Source of the DNA: Planomonospora sp. ID67723
Lineage (GTDB): Bacteria; Actinomycetota; Actinomycetes; Streptosporangiales; Streptosporangiaceae
Direction of reading: 5' to 3'
DNA: 64,000 nt
NCBI RefSeq assembly: GCF_015711605.1
Contig: NZ_JABTEZ010000001.1
Location: 2,384,001-2,448,000, forward strand
The notes beneath the pieces are model-generated. The model had not been told where the DNA came from. It did no database searches and saw only the letters and a list, made by a program, of their open reading frames with translations. Both the position numbers and the translations under genes were made by a program. Positions 28,216 to 39,925 of this stretch are shown piece after piece (position 1 is the stretch's first letter; each line of letters starts with the position of its first letter).

Positions 28216-29025
28216 ATGAGGGGTCTGAGCAGGGCTTCGCTGGCCGAGGTCGAAGAACGCTTCAACGCCGTGGCGGGAAGCGCCGACCTCGGCACGCTGG
28301 CCGACGAGCTCTTCTCGGTCGCCGACCTGTTCGACCGTGAGCACGGGCTCCGCCGGAGCATGTCCGACGCCGCGCGCCCGGCCGAGCAGAAGGCCCAGAT
28401 CCTCCGGGTCCTGCTGGAGGGCAAGGTCAGCGCCGCCGCTCTGGAGACGGCCGTGGCGGCCGTCTCCGCGAGGTGGGCGCGCTCGGGCGACCTGGCCGAC
28501 TCGCTGGAGCGTCTCGGCGTGGTCGCCGCGGCGGCCGAGGCCGAGGCGCAGGGCAGGCTCGACGACGTCGAGGACGAGCTGTTCCGGTTCGGGCGCATCG
28601 TCGCCGGAAACCTGGACCTGCACCGGATGCTGGCCAACCCGGCCGCGCCCGCGCAGGGCAAGCGGGAGCTGCTCGGCACGCTGCTCGGTGCGAAGGTCGC
28701 CCCGACGACCCTCCGTCTGGTTACGCAGATCGTGGTGCACCCGCGAGGACGTAGCCTGGACGGTGGGCTGGAGGAGTTCGGCAGCCTGGTCGCGTCTCAG
28801 CGGCAGCGTCTCGTCGCGGTGGTGCGCAGCGCCGTCGCGCTCTCCGAGGAGCAGAAGCAGCGCCTCGCCGCGTGGCTTCGCACCTCGTACGGCCACGACG
28901 TTCACCTGAACGTCGAGGTGGATCCGCGAGTGCTCGGTGGGTTCTCCGTTCGCATCGGGGACGACCTCATCGACACCACCATCGCGGGACGAATCGAAGA
29001 AGTCCGCCGCCGGTTGGCCGGCTAG
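28216..29025 (+). CDS. atpH: ATP synthase F1 subunit delta
   Basis: Delta caps F1 and ties it to the b stalk. The product is 269 residues, the long actinobacterial form (the enterobacterial protein has about 177). The recognisable OSCP part covers roughly residues 90-269, with LGGFSVRIGDDLIDTTIAGR close to the C-terminus. The ATG lies 13 bases after GAGGAG, a rather wide spacing, so initiation may be weaker than elsewhere in the operon. Confidence 0.94.
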   Translation: MRGLSRASLAEVEERFNAVAGSADLGTLADELFSVADLFDREHGLRRSMSDAARPAEQKAQILRVLLEGKVSAAALETAVAAVSARWARSGDLADSLERLGVVAAAAEAEAQGRLDDVEDELFRFGRIVAGNLDLHRMLANPAAPAQGKRELLGTLLGAKVAPTTLRLVTQIVVHPRGRSLDGGLEEFGSLVASQRQRLVAVVRSAVALSEEQKQRLAAWLRTSYGHDVHLNVEVDPRVLGGFSVRIGDDLIDTTIAGRIEEVRRRLAG

Positions 29026-29048
29026 GCGAATAGGGAGACAGAAGAGAG

Positions 29049-30698
29049 ATGGCGGAGCTTACGATCCGGCCGGACGAGATCCGGGACGCGCTTGAGCGCT
29101 TCGTCCAGGCGTACGAGCCGGAAGGCGCCGCGCGCGAGGAGATCGGGACCGTCGTCGACTGCGGCGACGGCATCGCCCATGTCTCCGGCCTTCCCTCGGC
29201 GATGGCGAACGAGCTGCTCGAGTTCGAGGACGGCACGCGTGGTCTGGCACTGAACCTGGACGTCCGGGAGATCGGTGTCGTTATCCTGGGCGACTTCAGC
29301 AAGATCGAGGAGGGCCAGTCGGTCCGCCGCACCGGAGAGGTCCTCTCCGTGCCGGTCGGCGACAACTTCCTCGGCCGCGTGGTCGACCCGCTGGGCAATC
29401 CGATGGACGGCAAGGGCGCCATCGAGTCCGAGGGCCTGCGTGCCCTCGAACTCCAGGCCCCCTCCGTGGTCCAGCGCCAGCCGGTGAAGGAGCCGCTGCA
29501 GACCGGTCTCAAGGCGGTCGACGCCATGACGCCGATCGGCCGCGGCCAGCGCCAGCTGATCATCGGTGACCGCGGCACCGGCAAGACCGCGATCGCGGTG
29601 GACACCATCCTCAACCAGCGGGAGAACTGGCTCTCCGGCGACCCGGAGAAGCAGGTCCGCTGCGTCTACGTCGCCGTCGGCCAGAAGGGCTCGACGATCG
29701 CCCAGGTCAAGGGCCGCCTCGAGGAGGCGGGCGCGATGGAGTACACCACCATCGTCGCCGCCCCGGCCTCCGACCCGGCCGGCTTCAAGTACCTCGCCCC
29801 CTACACCGGCTCGGCCATCGGCCAGCACTGGATGTACCAGGGCAAGCACGTCCTCATCGTCTTCGACGACCTGACCAAGCAGGCCGACGCCTACCGCGCC
29901 GTCTCCCTGCTGCTGCGCCGCCCGCCGGGCCGCGAGGCCTTCCCGGGCGACGTCTTCTACTTGCACTCCCGCCTGCTGGAGCGCTGCGCCAAGCTCTCCG
30001 CCGACATGGGCGGCGGCTCCATGACCGGTCTTCCGGTCATCGAGACCAAGGGCAACGACGTCTCGGCGTTCATCCCGACCAACGTCATCTCCATCACCGA
30101 CGGCCAGTGCTTCCTCGAGACCGACCTGTTCAACTCGGGCGTGCGCCCGGCGATCAACGTCGGTGTCTCGGTCTCCCGAGTCGGCGGTTCGGCCCAGATC
30201 AAGGCCATGAAGAAGGTCGCCGGAACGCTGCGGCTGTCCCTGTCGCAGTACCGCGACCTGGAGGCCTTCGCCTCCTTCGCCTCCGACCTGGACGCGGCCT
30301 CCCGCGCCCAGCTGGAGCGCGGCCAGCGCCTGGTCGAGCTGCTCAAGCAGTCCCAGTACAGCCCGTTCCCGGTGGAGAAGCAGGTCGTCTCCGTGTGGGC
30401 CGGCACCACCGGTGAGCTCGACGACGTGCCCGTAGAGGACATCCGCCGCTTCGAGGCGGAGTTCCTCGACTACCTGGGCCGTGAGAACAAGGGTGTCTTC
30501 GACGCCATCCGCGAGACCAAGGACCTGTCGGACGACACGGTCACCACGCTCAAGGACGCGATCACCCAGTTCAAGAAGGGCTTCGAGACCTCCGCGGGCG
30601 AGCTGCTGGTCAACGAGGAGCCGGTCGCGGCGCTCGGCGCCGACAAGGTCGGCCAGGAGAAGATCACCAAGCAGATCCGCACGGACGAGAAGAAGTAG
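29049..30698 (+). CDS. atpA: ATP synthase F1 subunit alpha
   Basis: Alpha subunits alternate with beta in the F1 hexamer and bind nucleotide without hydrolysing it. The 549-residue product has the N-terminal crown domain, the P-loop GDRGTGKT at 173-180, the [11 protein letters not shown] Walker B region, and the [22 protein letters not shown] signature. The C-terminal tail is longer than in E. coli, as in other actinobacteria, where it restricts ATP hydrolysis. The start lies 23 bases after atpH. Confidence 0.97.
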   Translation: MAELTIRPDEIRDALERFVQAYEPEGAAREEIGTVVDCGDGIAHVSGLPSAMANELLEFEDGTRGLALNLDVREIGVVILGDFSKIEEGQSVRRTGEVLSVPVGDNFLGRVVDPLGNPMDGKGAIESEGLRALELQAPSVVQRQPVKEPLQTGLKAVDAMTPIGRGQRQLIIGDRGTGKTAIAVDTILNQRENWLSGDPEKQVRCVYVAVGQKGSTIAQVKGRLEEAGAMEYTTIVAAPASDPAGFKYLAPYTGSAIGQHWMYQGKHVLIVFDDLTKQADAYRAVSLLLRRPPGREAFPGDVFYLHSRLLERCAKLSADMGGGSMTGLPVIETKGNDVSAFIPTNVISITDGQCFLETDLFNSGVRPAINVGVSVSRVGGSAQIKAMKKVAGTLRLSLSQYRDLEAFASFASDLDAASRAQLERGQRLVELLKQSQYSPFPVEKQVVSVWAGTTGELDDVPVEDIRRFEAEFLDYLGRENKGVFDAIRETKDLSDDTVTTLKDAITQFKKGFETSAGELLVNEEPVAALGADKVGQEKITKQIRTDEKK

Positions 30699-30701
30699 CC
30701 G

Positions 30702-33030
<2,329 letters not shown>

Positions 33031-33094
33031 TCGCCTTCGGTGCCGGTACGGCCGACGCCGTACCGGCACCTGGTTCGAAAGGAACGCAGAGAAA

Positions 33095-33502
33095 GTGGCG
33101 AAGCTGCGAGTAGGCGTGGTCTCCCCGGAGCGGGAGATCTGGTCCGGCGATGCCGACATGGTGATCGCCAAGACCGTCGACGGCGAGATCGGCATCATGC
33201 CCCAGCACGCTCCCGTGCTCGGCGTCCTCGTCGAGGGCGGCGTGCTGACGGTCAAGCGCGGCGGCGGCGAGCCCGACCTGGTCGCCGCGGTCCACGGCGG
33301 CTTCCTCTCGGTCGCCGACAACGAGGTGTCGATCCTCGCCGAGGTGGCCGAGCTCGGCTCCGAGGTGGACGTCGCCAGGGCGAAGAACGCGCTGGACCGC
33401 GCGCAGGCCTCCGTCGAGGCCGACCAGGAGAACGCGGACGCCGCCGCCGAGGCCAAGCGTGCCAGGGCCCGGCTGCGCGCGGCAGGCGAGGAAGTCGGAT
33501 AG
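33095..33502 (+). CDS. atpC: ATP synthase F1 subunit epsilon
   Basis: Epsilon couples gamma to the c-ring and can restrain ATP hydrolysis. The 135-residue product starts at the GTG at 33095 (AAGGAA upstream). The beta-sandwich contains VVSPEREIWSGDADMVIAKT and DGEIGIMPQHAPVLGVL; a C-terminal helical region rich in A, E and R follows. It is the last atp gene; 40 bases separate it from DUF2550. Confidence 0.95.
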   Translation: MAKLRVGVVSPEREIWSGDADMVIAKTVDGEIGIMPQHAPVLGVLVEGGVLTVKRGGGEPDLVAAVHGGFLSVADNEVSILAEVAELGSEVDVARAKNALDRAQASVEADQENADAAAEAKRARARLRAAGEEVG

Positions 33503-33542
33503 GTTCTGCTTCTGAGCGGTGTGGTTTCTGGGGGCGGCGGAC

Positions 33543-33956
33543 ATGGCAGTACTCGACGTACTCATCGTTGCGGCGCTGCTCGTCGCCCTTCTGGCCTCCC
33601 GCGTGCTGATCCTCACCCGCTCCCGCAGCTCGGTGCTGTGCTGTCTGCGCCCGCTGCCCGGTCGCCGGGGCTGGCGGGTGGGGGTGGCCCGATACACCGG
33701 GGACCGGCTCAACTGGATCCCGCTCATAGGTCTGCTACCGAGGCCGCGCCACGTGATCGCGAGGCGCGGCCTCGTGGTTTCCGGGCGCCGCCGCATCGGG
33801 ACCGGCGAGTTCTTCGGTTTCCTGGAGGGGGTGACGGCCCTGGAGTGCGAGAGCGGCGAGTTCCGCTTCGAACTGGCCGCGGGCTACCGGGCGCTGACCG
33901 GTTTCGTGGCCTGGCTGGAGTCCGCCCCGCCCAGCGCCCACCTCGACGTCGCCTAG
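33543..33956 (+). CDS. DUF2550 membrane-anchored protein
   Basis: The product is 137 residues from the ATG at 33543. One N-terminal helix (about 3-22) precedes a small cytoplasmic domain with LRPLPGRRGWRVGVARYTGDRLNW and a C-terminal segment GYRALTGFVAWLESAPP. Sequence and position directly after atpC match DUF2550 genes of mycobacteria and streptomycetes. Function is unknown. Its TAG stop shares the palindrome CTAG with the stop codon of the convergent adenosyltransferase gene (4-nt overlap). Confidence 0.85.
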   Translation: MAVLDVLIVAALLVALLASRVLILTRSRSSVLCCLRPLPGRRGWRVGVARYTGDRLNWIPLIGLLPRPRHVIARRGLVVSGRRRIGTGEFFGFLEGVTALECESGEFRFELAAGYRALTGFVAWLESAPPSAHLDVA

Positions 33957-34543
33957 CGGGTGCCGCCGGGCTTCCAGAGGATCTCGTCGCCGCCCGCGGC
34001 CACCCGGCAGAGGATGAACATCAGGTCGCTCAGCCGGTTGAGGTACTTCGCGGTCAGCGGGTTGACGTCGTCGTGGGCCTCCATGGCCGACCAGACGGTC
34101 CGCTCGGCGCGGCGCACGACCGTCCTGGCCACATGGAGCTGGGCGACGGCGGGGGAGCCCCCGGGGAGGATGAAGCTGCGCAGCGGCGTGAGGCGCTCGT
34201 TGAACTCGTCGCAGCGGGCCTCCAGCCACTCGACGTAGGACGGCTCGACGCGCAGCGGGGGGAACTCCGGGTTCTCCGTGACCGGGCTGCACAGGTCGGC
34301 GCCGACGTCGAACAGCTCGTTCTGGATCCGGCGGAGGACGGCGGCGACGTCCTCGTCGAGGGTGCCGAGAGACAACGCCACGCCGAGAGCGGCGTTGGCC
34401 TCCTCCACGTCCGCGTAGGCGGCCAGACGCGGGTCGGTCTTACGGGTGCGGCTCATGTCGCCGAGGGCCGTGGTGCCGTCGTCCCCGGTGCGGGTGTAGA
34501 TCTTGGAGAGCACCACCGGGTTGTCTCTGTCAGCTCGCGTCAT
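33953..34543 (-). CDS. pduO: ATP:cob(I)alamin adenosyltransferase, PduO type
   Basis: The enzyme moves the adenosyl group of ATP to cob(I)alamin, making coenzyme B12 for mutases such as the one starting at 63751. The 196-residue product begins at the ATG at 34543. It shows the ATP-binding N-terminus YTRTGDDGTTALGD, the helix LRRIQNELFDVGADL, and the C-terminal VARTVVRRAERTVW and LNRLSDLMFILCR segments of the family. A -10 box ends seven bases before the ATG, so the mRNA is probably leaderless. Confidence 0.93.
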   Translation of the reverse strand: MTRADRDNPVVLSKIYTRTGDDGTTALGDMSRTRKTDPRLAAYADVEEANAALGVALSLGTLDEDVAAVLRRIQNELFDVGADLCSPVTENPEFPPLRVEPSYVEWLEARCDEFNERLTPLRSFILPGGSPAVAQLHVARTVVRRAERTVWSAMEAHDDVNPLTAKYLNRLSDLMFILCRVAAGGDEILWKPGGTR

Positions 34544-34549
34544 GGGGCC

Positions 34550-34555
34550 AGGGTA
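34550..34555 (-). promoter_or_regulatory. -10 box giving a leaderless adenosyltransferase mRNA
   Basis: The minus strand reads TACCCT, six bases before the ATG at 34543, so the start codon coincides with the expected transcription start. A TTGATC -35-like box lies 19 bases further upstream and overlaps the TGATCA centre of the 64-base divergent spacer. Confidence 0.5.
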
Positions 34556-34595
34556 TCCGGCCAAAAAATCCCCTGATCAATCCCATGGCGGGCAA

Positions 34596-34601
34596 TATGC
34601 T
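34596..34601 (+). promoter_or_regulatory. -10 box giving a leaderless tricorn mRNA
   Basis: TATGCT lies exactly six bases before the ATG at 34608, which has no ribosome site. This mirrors the divergent adenosyltransferase promoter. Confidence 0.5.
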
Positions 34602-34607
34602 TCAACG

Positions 34608-37600
34608 ATGCTTTCTGGTTCTTACCTGCGTTTTCCTCACATCTCCGGTGGGACGCTGACGTTCGTCGCCGATGATGACGTCTGGGCGGCACCGGCGGAG
34701 GGAGGACGGGCCTGGCGTCTCTCCGCCGACCGGGCTCCGGCGAGCCACCCCCGCCTGTCCCCCGACGCCACGAAGGTCGCCTGGACCAGCCTGCGTGACG
34801 GCGACCCCGAGGTGTTCCTGGCGGACCTGGAGACCGGATCCGCCGAGCGGCTGACCCACTGGGGCGACTCCCGGACCCGGACCCGGGGGTGGACCCCGGA
34901 CGGCCGGGTCCTCGCGATCAGCGCGACGGGCCAGCCTTTCGCCTCCATGACCTTCGCCTACGTGCTGGACGGCGGGCAGGCCGAGCGGCTGCCGTACGGC
35001 CCCGTCACCGATCTGGCGGTCGCCGGGAACCCGCACGGCCCGGGGAGCCCGGAGAACACGGTGGCGTTGCTCACCGCCTCCCTCGCCCGCGACCCGGGGA
35101 CCTGGAAGCGCTACCGGGGCGGTACGGCGGGGCGCCTGTGGGTCAGGCGCGGAGACGGTGACTTCATCCGCCTGGCGGCCGGGCTGAACGGTCATTTCGC
35201 GAGCCCGATGCTGGTCGGCGGGCGCCTGGTCTTCCTCTCCGACCACGAGGGCGTCGGCAACCTCTATTCCACCGAGCTCGACGGCACCGGCCTGCGCCGC
35301 CACACCGACCACGACGCCTTCTACGCCCGGCACGCCACCACCGACGGCACCCGGATCGTCTACCAGAACGCCGGCGACCTCTACATCCTCGACGGCCTGG
35401 ACGCCGAGACCCGCAAGCTGGACGTCCGGCCCGGTTCCCCGCTGCGGGGACGGCAGCCGAGGAGGGTGGACGCGGGCCGCGACCTGCACGACCTGGCCGT
35501 GGACGCGACCGGACGGGCCAGTGCGGTGGAGGTCGGCGGCACCGTGCACTGGCTCACCCACCGGGACGGCCCGGCCCGGCAGCTCGGTTCCGGGCCGGCC
35601 TCGGGCAAGCCCCGCATGCTCGGCGCCGACCAGGTGGTGTGGGTCTTCGACGACGGGGTGGACCAGGGCCTGGAGATCGGCCCGGCCGGGGGCGGGGAGA
35701 CCCGCAGGATCGCCGGCGGGAGGCTGGGCGAGGTCGGGGACCTGGCCCCCGCGCCCGACGGCGCCACGGTCGCGGTGGCGGCCAGGGACGGGCGGCTCCT
35801 CCTGGTGGACGTGGCGTCGGCAGAGGTCGTCGAGCTGGCCCGCGCCAACGGCGAGATCGACGGGATGACCTGGTCGCCCGATTCCGCCTGGCTCGCCTGG
35901 TCGCACCCGGAGGCCACCCCGCTGCGCCGGATCCGGCTGGCCCGGGTGACCGACCGGGTGATCCACGATGTGACCGACGGCCGCTTCGTGGACGTCTCAC
36001 CCGCCTTCACCGCCGATCACCTGGCGTTCTTGTCGCGCCGCGGGTTCGACCCGGTCTACGACGCGCACTCCTTCGACATGTCCTTCCCGTACGGCTACCG
36101 CCCCTACCTGGTCCCTCTGGCGGCCTCCACCCCCTCGCCCTTCGCGCCCAGCACCGACGGGCGGCCCGCAGCCGAGCAGGACGGCGACGGCGGGGAGAAG
36201 GGCGGAGAGAAGGACGGCGGGAAGAAGGACGGCGCCGCGCTCACCGTGGACGTGGAGGGGATCGCCTCCCGCGTCGTGCAGGTGCCGGTGCCCGAGGGCC
36301 GCTACTCGACGCTGCGCGCGGTCAAGGGCGGGTTCGTCTGGCTGCGCGAACCGCTGGCCGGCGAGCTCGGCGAGGACCGGGACGAGCTCGGCGCGGAGCC
36401 GCCCAGGCCCGCCCTGGACCGCTACGACCTGGCCAAGCGCACCTGCGAGGAACTGGTCGACAAGCTCGACTGGTACCGGGTGAGCGGCGACGGGACCCGC
36501 CTCGTCGCCTGCGACAAGGGCGCGCTCACGGTCCGCTCCGCCACCGGGAAGAACGGCGACGACGACGTGACCGTGGACCTGTCGCGGATCCGGGTCACCG
36601 TCGACCCCGTGGTCCACCGGCGGCACGCCTACGCCCAGATGGGCCGCCGGATGCGGGCCGACTTCTGGGTGGAGGACCTGGCGGACGTCGAGTGGGACGC
36701 GGTGCTGGAGGAGTACCGGCCGCTGGTGGACCGGGTCTCCACCGACGACGACTTCGCGGACCTGCTCTGGGAGGTTGTCGGCGAGCTCGGCAGCTCGCAC
36801 GCCTATGTCGTCCCCGCGCCCTGGGGTCCGCCCGGCTCCGACCCGGTCGGCCTGCTCGGCGCGGACCTGTCCAGGAACGGTGAGGGCCGCTGGCAGGTGG
36901 AGCGGGTGCTGCCCGGCGAGTCGTCGGACGTGCGCGCCCGATCCCCGCTGGCCGCGCCCGGCGCGGCCGTCCAGCCGGGGGAGACGCTGCTGGCGGTCGA
37001 CGGCCGCCCGGTGCCGCCGGAGGGTCCCGCGCGGCTGCTGGTCGGCGCCGCGGACAAGCCGGTCGAGCTGACCCTGGGCGGCGGGCGCAGGGTGGTCGTC
37101 ACGCCGCTCCGCGACGACCGGCGGCTGCGCTACCAGGACTGGGTGGCCGCCCGCCGGGCGCACGTCCGCGAGCTGGGCGACGGGCGCCTGGGCTACCTGC
37201 ACATCCCCGACATGGTGGCCGAGGGCTGGGCGCAGTTCCACCGCGACCTGCGCCGGGAGATGACCTTCGAGGGGCTGGTCGTGGACGTCCGGGGCAACCG
37301 GGGCGGCCACACCTCCGAGCTGGTCATCGAGAAGCTGCTGCGCCGGGTCATCGCCTGGGACCTGCCCCGCGGGCTGTCGCCGATCACCTATCCCGAGGAC
37401 GCGCCGCGCGGCCCGCTCGTCGCGGTCACCGACTACAACGCCGGGTCCGACGGCGACATCGTGACCGCCGCCTTCAAGATCCACAAGCTCGGGCCGGTGG
37501 TCGGCACCCGCACCTGGGGTGGGGTCATCGGCATCGACGACGACCACCGCCTGGCGGACGGGACGGCCATCACGGTGCCGAGGTACTCCTTCTGGTTCGA

Positions 37601-37811
37601 GGGGCTCGGCTGGGGTGTGGAGAACTACGGCGTCGATCCGGACGTCGAGGTGGACATCACCCCGGACGACTGGGCCGCCGGACGGGACCCGCAGATCGAG
37701 GAGGCGGTACGGCTGGCGCTCGCCGCCCTGGCGGAGCGCCCCGCGGCGAGCCCGCCCGACGCCGCGACCCGTCCGTCCCGGCGCAGGCCGGTACTGCCGC
37801 CCCGCCGGTGA
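34608..37811 (+). CDS. Tricorn-type peptidase, S41 family
   Basis: Tricorn is a large cytoplasmic protease that degrades peptides released by the proteasome or similar enzymes. The 1067-residue product matches the archaeal length. Order: N-terminal beta-propellers with repeated W-SPD-like blades (about 1-650), a C1 helical part, a PDZ domain (about 745-830), and an S41 core with VVDVRGNRGGHTSELV. Likely catalytic residues are H731 (GSSHAY), S947 with D948 (NAGSDGD) and E1005 (GVENYGVDPD). A lysine/glutamate/glycine-rich insert (about 520-545) splits the second propeller. It lies 64 bases from the divergent adenosyltransferase gene. Confidence 0.93.
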   Translation: MLSGSYLRFPHISGGTLTFVADDDVWAAPAEGGRAWRLSADRAPASHPRLSPDATKVAWTSLRDGDPEVFLADLETGSAERLTHWGDSRTRTRGWTPDGRVLAISATGQPFASMTFAYVLDGGQAERLPYGPVTDLAVAGNPHGPGSPENTVALLTASLARDPGTWKRYRGGTAGRLWVRRGDGDFIRLAAGLNGHFASPMLVGGRLVFLSDHEGVGNLYSTELDGTGLRRHTDHDAFYARHATTDGTRIVYQNAGDLYILDGLDAETRKLDVRPGSPLRGRQPRRVDAGRDLHDLAVDATGRASAVEVGGTVHWLTHRDGPARQLGSGPASGKPRMLGADQVVWVFDDGVDQGLEIGPAGGGETRRIAGGRLGEVGDLAPAPDGATVAVAARDGRLLLVDVASAEVVELARANGEIDGMTWSPDSAWLAWSHPEATPLRRIRLARVTDRVIHDVTDGRFVDVSPAFTADHLAFLSRRGFDPVYDAHSFDMSFPYGYRPYLVPLAASTPSPFAPSTDGRPAAEQDGDGGEKGGEKDGGKKDGAALTVDVEGIASRVVQVPVPEGRYSTLRAVKGGFVWLREPLAGELGEDRDELGAEPPRPALDRYDLAKRTCEELVDKLDWYRVSGDGTRLVACDKGALTVRSATGKNGDDDVTVDLSRIRVTVDPVVHRRHAYAQMGRRMRADFWVEDLADVEWDAVLEEYRPLVDRVSTDDDFADLLWEVVGELGSSHAYVVPAPWGPPGSDPVGLLGADLSRNGEGRWQVERVLPGESSDVRARSPLAAPGAAVQPGETLLAVDGRPVPPEGPARLLVGAADKPVELTLGGGRRVVVTPLRDDRRLRYQDWVAARRAHVRELGDGRLGYLHIPDMVAEGWAQFHRDLRREMTFEGLVVDVRGNRGGHTSELVIEKLLRRVIAWDLPRGLSPITYPEDAPRGPLVAVTDYNAGSDGDIVTAAFKIHKLGPVVGTRTWGGVIGIDDDHRLADGTAITVPRYSFWFEGLGWGVENYGVDPDVEVDITPDDWAAGRDPQIEEAVRLALAALAERPAASPPDAATRPSRRRPVLPPRR

Positions 37812-37824
37812 CCCCGGGACCGGG

Positions 37825-37858
37825 CCGGGGACGGGCCCGCCGGAGGCCCCGTCTCCGG
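37825..37858 (+). terminator. GC-rich hairpin after the tricorn gene
   Basis: The arms 37825-37837 and 37845-37858 pair over 12-13 positions with one mismatch and one bulge, 13 bases after the stop codon. There is no T-tract, so the assignment rests on the stem alone. Confidence 0.4.
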
Positions 37859-37872
37859 CCCGGCCGCCCGGT

Positions 37873-37886
37873 ATGACATTTGTCAT
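37873..37886 (+). promoter_or_regulatory. Inverted repeat, likely response-regulator operator
   Basis: ATGACATTTGTCAT is a perfect 6-2-6 inverted repeat 81 bases before the start of an operon encoding an ABC exporter, a DesK-like kinase and a NarL-type regulator. NarL/DesR-family dimers bind such sites, so autoregulation is the natural inference. Confidence 0.6.
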
Positions 37887-37967
37887 TCCGATCACCTGCA
37901 CGATCCATGTCCCTCCGGTGATATCGGCGACTACCTGCGGCCGGGCGGGTGGACGAGGATTTTCCCC

Positions 37968-39026
37968 ATGAGGACACCACAGCTTGCGGACGCGACCGGC
38001 GCGGTGCTCGACGGCCTCGACAACGTGATCGAGGTCGGCGGGCTGCGACAGAAGTACGGCGACTTCGAGGCCGTGCGCGGGATCTCCTTCACCGTCCCGC
38101 GGGGAGAGATCTTCGCCCTGCTCGGCACCAACGGGGCCGGGAAGACCACCACGATGGAGGTCCTGGAGGGCTACACGCCCGCCACCGACGGCACCGTCCG
38201 GGTCCTCGGCCTCGACCCCGTCAAGCAGCACCGCGAGCTCCGCCCCCGCGTGGGCATCATGCTCCAGGAGGGCGGCTTCCTCGGCGACCTCACCGTGGCC
38301 GAGACCGTGGGCCTGTGGAAGGGCCTGAGCGAGGACGCCGGCCGCCCGGTCACCCTCTCCGGCGGCACCGAACTGGCGGGCGGCTTCACCCTCATGGGCC
38401 GGGTCCGCCGGGTGGACCGCGCGATCATGGGCGCGCTGGAGCTGGTGGGCCTGGAGAAGAAGGCCAGGGTCAAGGTCAAGCAGCTCTCCGGCGGCCAGAA
38501 GCGCAGGCTCGACCTCGCGCTCGCGGTGCTCTCCGGGCCCGAGGTGCTCTTCCTGGACGAGCCGACCACCGGGATGGACCCCGAGGCGCGCCGTACCACG
38601 TGGAAGGTCGTGGAGAACCTGCGGGACGCGGGCACCACCGTGCTGCTGACCACGCACTACCTGGAGGAGGCCGAGCGCCTGGCCGACCGGCTGGCCATCA
38701 TGCACGAGGGCCGGATCCACACCCACGGCACGGTCGACGAGGTGGTGGCCACCTCCGGCGACATGATCACTTTCCGGCTCCCCGGCGTCTCCTGGACGTT
38801 CGGCGACCTGCCCACACTGGACGGCGTGGCCCCGGTGCTGACCTACGACGGCGGCGGCACGGAGGTCGGTTACACGCTGGCCGGGACCGACACGGCGACC
38901 CGCGCGCACGCCGCGCTCCGGCCGCTGCTGGCCTGGGCCGACACGCGCGGCGAGACCCTGGGACGGCTCGCGGTGCGCCGCGGGACCCTCGAGGACGTCT
39001 TCATGCGGGTCGTGGGAGAGGTCTGA
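37968..39026 (+). CDS. ABC exporter ATP-binding protein
   Basis: The 352-residue ATPase energises the permease encoded next. Walker A is GTNGAGKTT (near residues 51-59), the signature LSGGQKRR, Walker B VLFLDEPTTGMDP and the switch histidine in TTHYLEEAERLADR. The C-terminal about 100 residues are the extra domain found in ABC-2 exporter ATPases. A 45-residue stretch between Walker A and the signature (EDAGRPVTLSGGTELAGGF) is longer than usual. It is the first gene of a four-gene operon with permease, kinase and regulator. Substrate is unknown; drug or lipid export is typical. Confidence 0.92.
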   Translation: MRTPQLADATGAVLDGLDNVIEVGGLRQKYGDFEAVRGISFTVPRGEIFALLGTNGAGKTTTMEVLEGYTPATDGTVRVLGLDPVKQHRELRPRVGIMLQEGGFLGDLTVAETVGLWKGLSEDAGRPVTLSGGTELAGGFTLMGRVRRVDRAIMGALELVGLEKKARVKVKQLSGGQKRRLDLALAVLSGPEVLFLDEPTTGMDPEARRTTWKVVENLRDAGTTVLLTTHYLEEAERLADRLAIMHEGRIHTHGTVDEVVATSGDMITFRLPGVSWTFGDLPTLDGVAPVLTYDGGGTEVGYTLAGTDTATRAHAALRPLLAWADTRGETLGRLAVRRGTLEDVFMRVVGEV

Positions 39027-39118
39027 GCCGTGAAGCGCGACGGAATCGACATGGCAGGCGGAGCGGTACGCGAGGGCGGCCGGCCCGCGCGGCGGATGCG
39101 GATGAGGAGTGGCGAGTA

Positions 39119-39913
39119 ATGAAGACCGATGTTCTGCACGCCGTACGGCTGGCGCGGCTCGACCTGACGCTGGTCGGCAGGAACACCACCGTGCTGTTCA
39201 ACGTGATGCTGATGCCGATCCTGATAGCCGCGGTCTACAGCACGTTCCCGGTGGGGGAGACCGCCGGTGTGAGCGGCAGGGTGTTCGTCCTGACCGGGGT
39301 GCCCGGGCTGATGCTGGCGTTCGCGGTCTTCGTCAACCTGGTCAACGCCTTCACGTCCCGCCGCGAGGAGCTGGTGCTCAAGCGGCTGCGCGGGGGCCAG
39401 CCGTCGGCGGCGGCGGTCATGGCGGGCAGCGGGCTCAGCGCTCTGGTGATCTTCCTCGGTCAGGTGGTGCTGCTGGGGATCTGGGTCCACCGCTTCGAGG
39501 GCATCCTGCCGGCCAACGTGCCGCTGGTGGTGCTCGCCGCCGTCCTGGGGGTCGCGGTGTTCGGCCTGATCGCGGCGGCCTTCTCCGGTATGACGCCCAA
39601 CGCCGAGCTGGCGCAGGTCACGGTGCTGCCGGTGCTGCTCGTCATGATGGTCGCCGCGCCGGTCGCGTTCCCCGCCGACGCGCTGCCCGGCCCGCTGGCC
39701 GTGGTCGCGGGCCTGCTCCCGGTCACGCCGATCGTGGAGATGATGCGCACCGGCTTCCTGGGCGCGAACCACTTCACCGGCGGCGGCGAGAAGCTGACCA
39801 TGGTCGAGCAGTGGGTGGGCGCGCTGCCCTCGATCGGGATCATGCTCGGCTGGATCGTGATCGGTGCGCTGCTGGCCAGGTGGCTGTTCCGGTGGGAACC
39901 CCGGCACGGCTAA
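39119..39913 (+). CDS. ABC-2 type exporter permease
   Basis: The 264-residue membrane protein starts at the ATG at 39119 with GGAG upstream. Six hydrophobic helices are visible, with the ABC-2 pattern: an amphipathic start (RLARLDLTLVGRNTTVLFNV), the RREELVLKRLRGGQPSAA loop after helix 2, and GLLPVTPIVEMMRTGF near the end. It pairs with the ATPase 92 bases upstream; the kinase follows 12 bases downstream. Confidence 0.88.
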   Translation: MKTDVLHAVRLARLDLTLVGRNTTVLFNVMLMPILIAAVYSTFPVGETAGVSGRVFVLTGVPGLMLAFAVFVNLVNAFTSRREELVLKRLRGGQPSAAAVMAGSGLSALVIFLGQVVLLGIWVHRFEGILPANVPLVVLAAVLGVAVFGLIAAAFSGMTPNAELAQVTVLPVLLVMMVAAPVAFPADALPGPLAVVAGLLPVTPIVEMMRTGFLGANHFTGGGEKLTMVEQWVGALPSIGIMLGWIVIGALLARWLFRWEPRHG

Positions 39914-39925
39914 CGTTGTTGCCAC

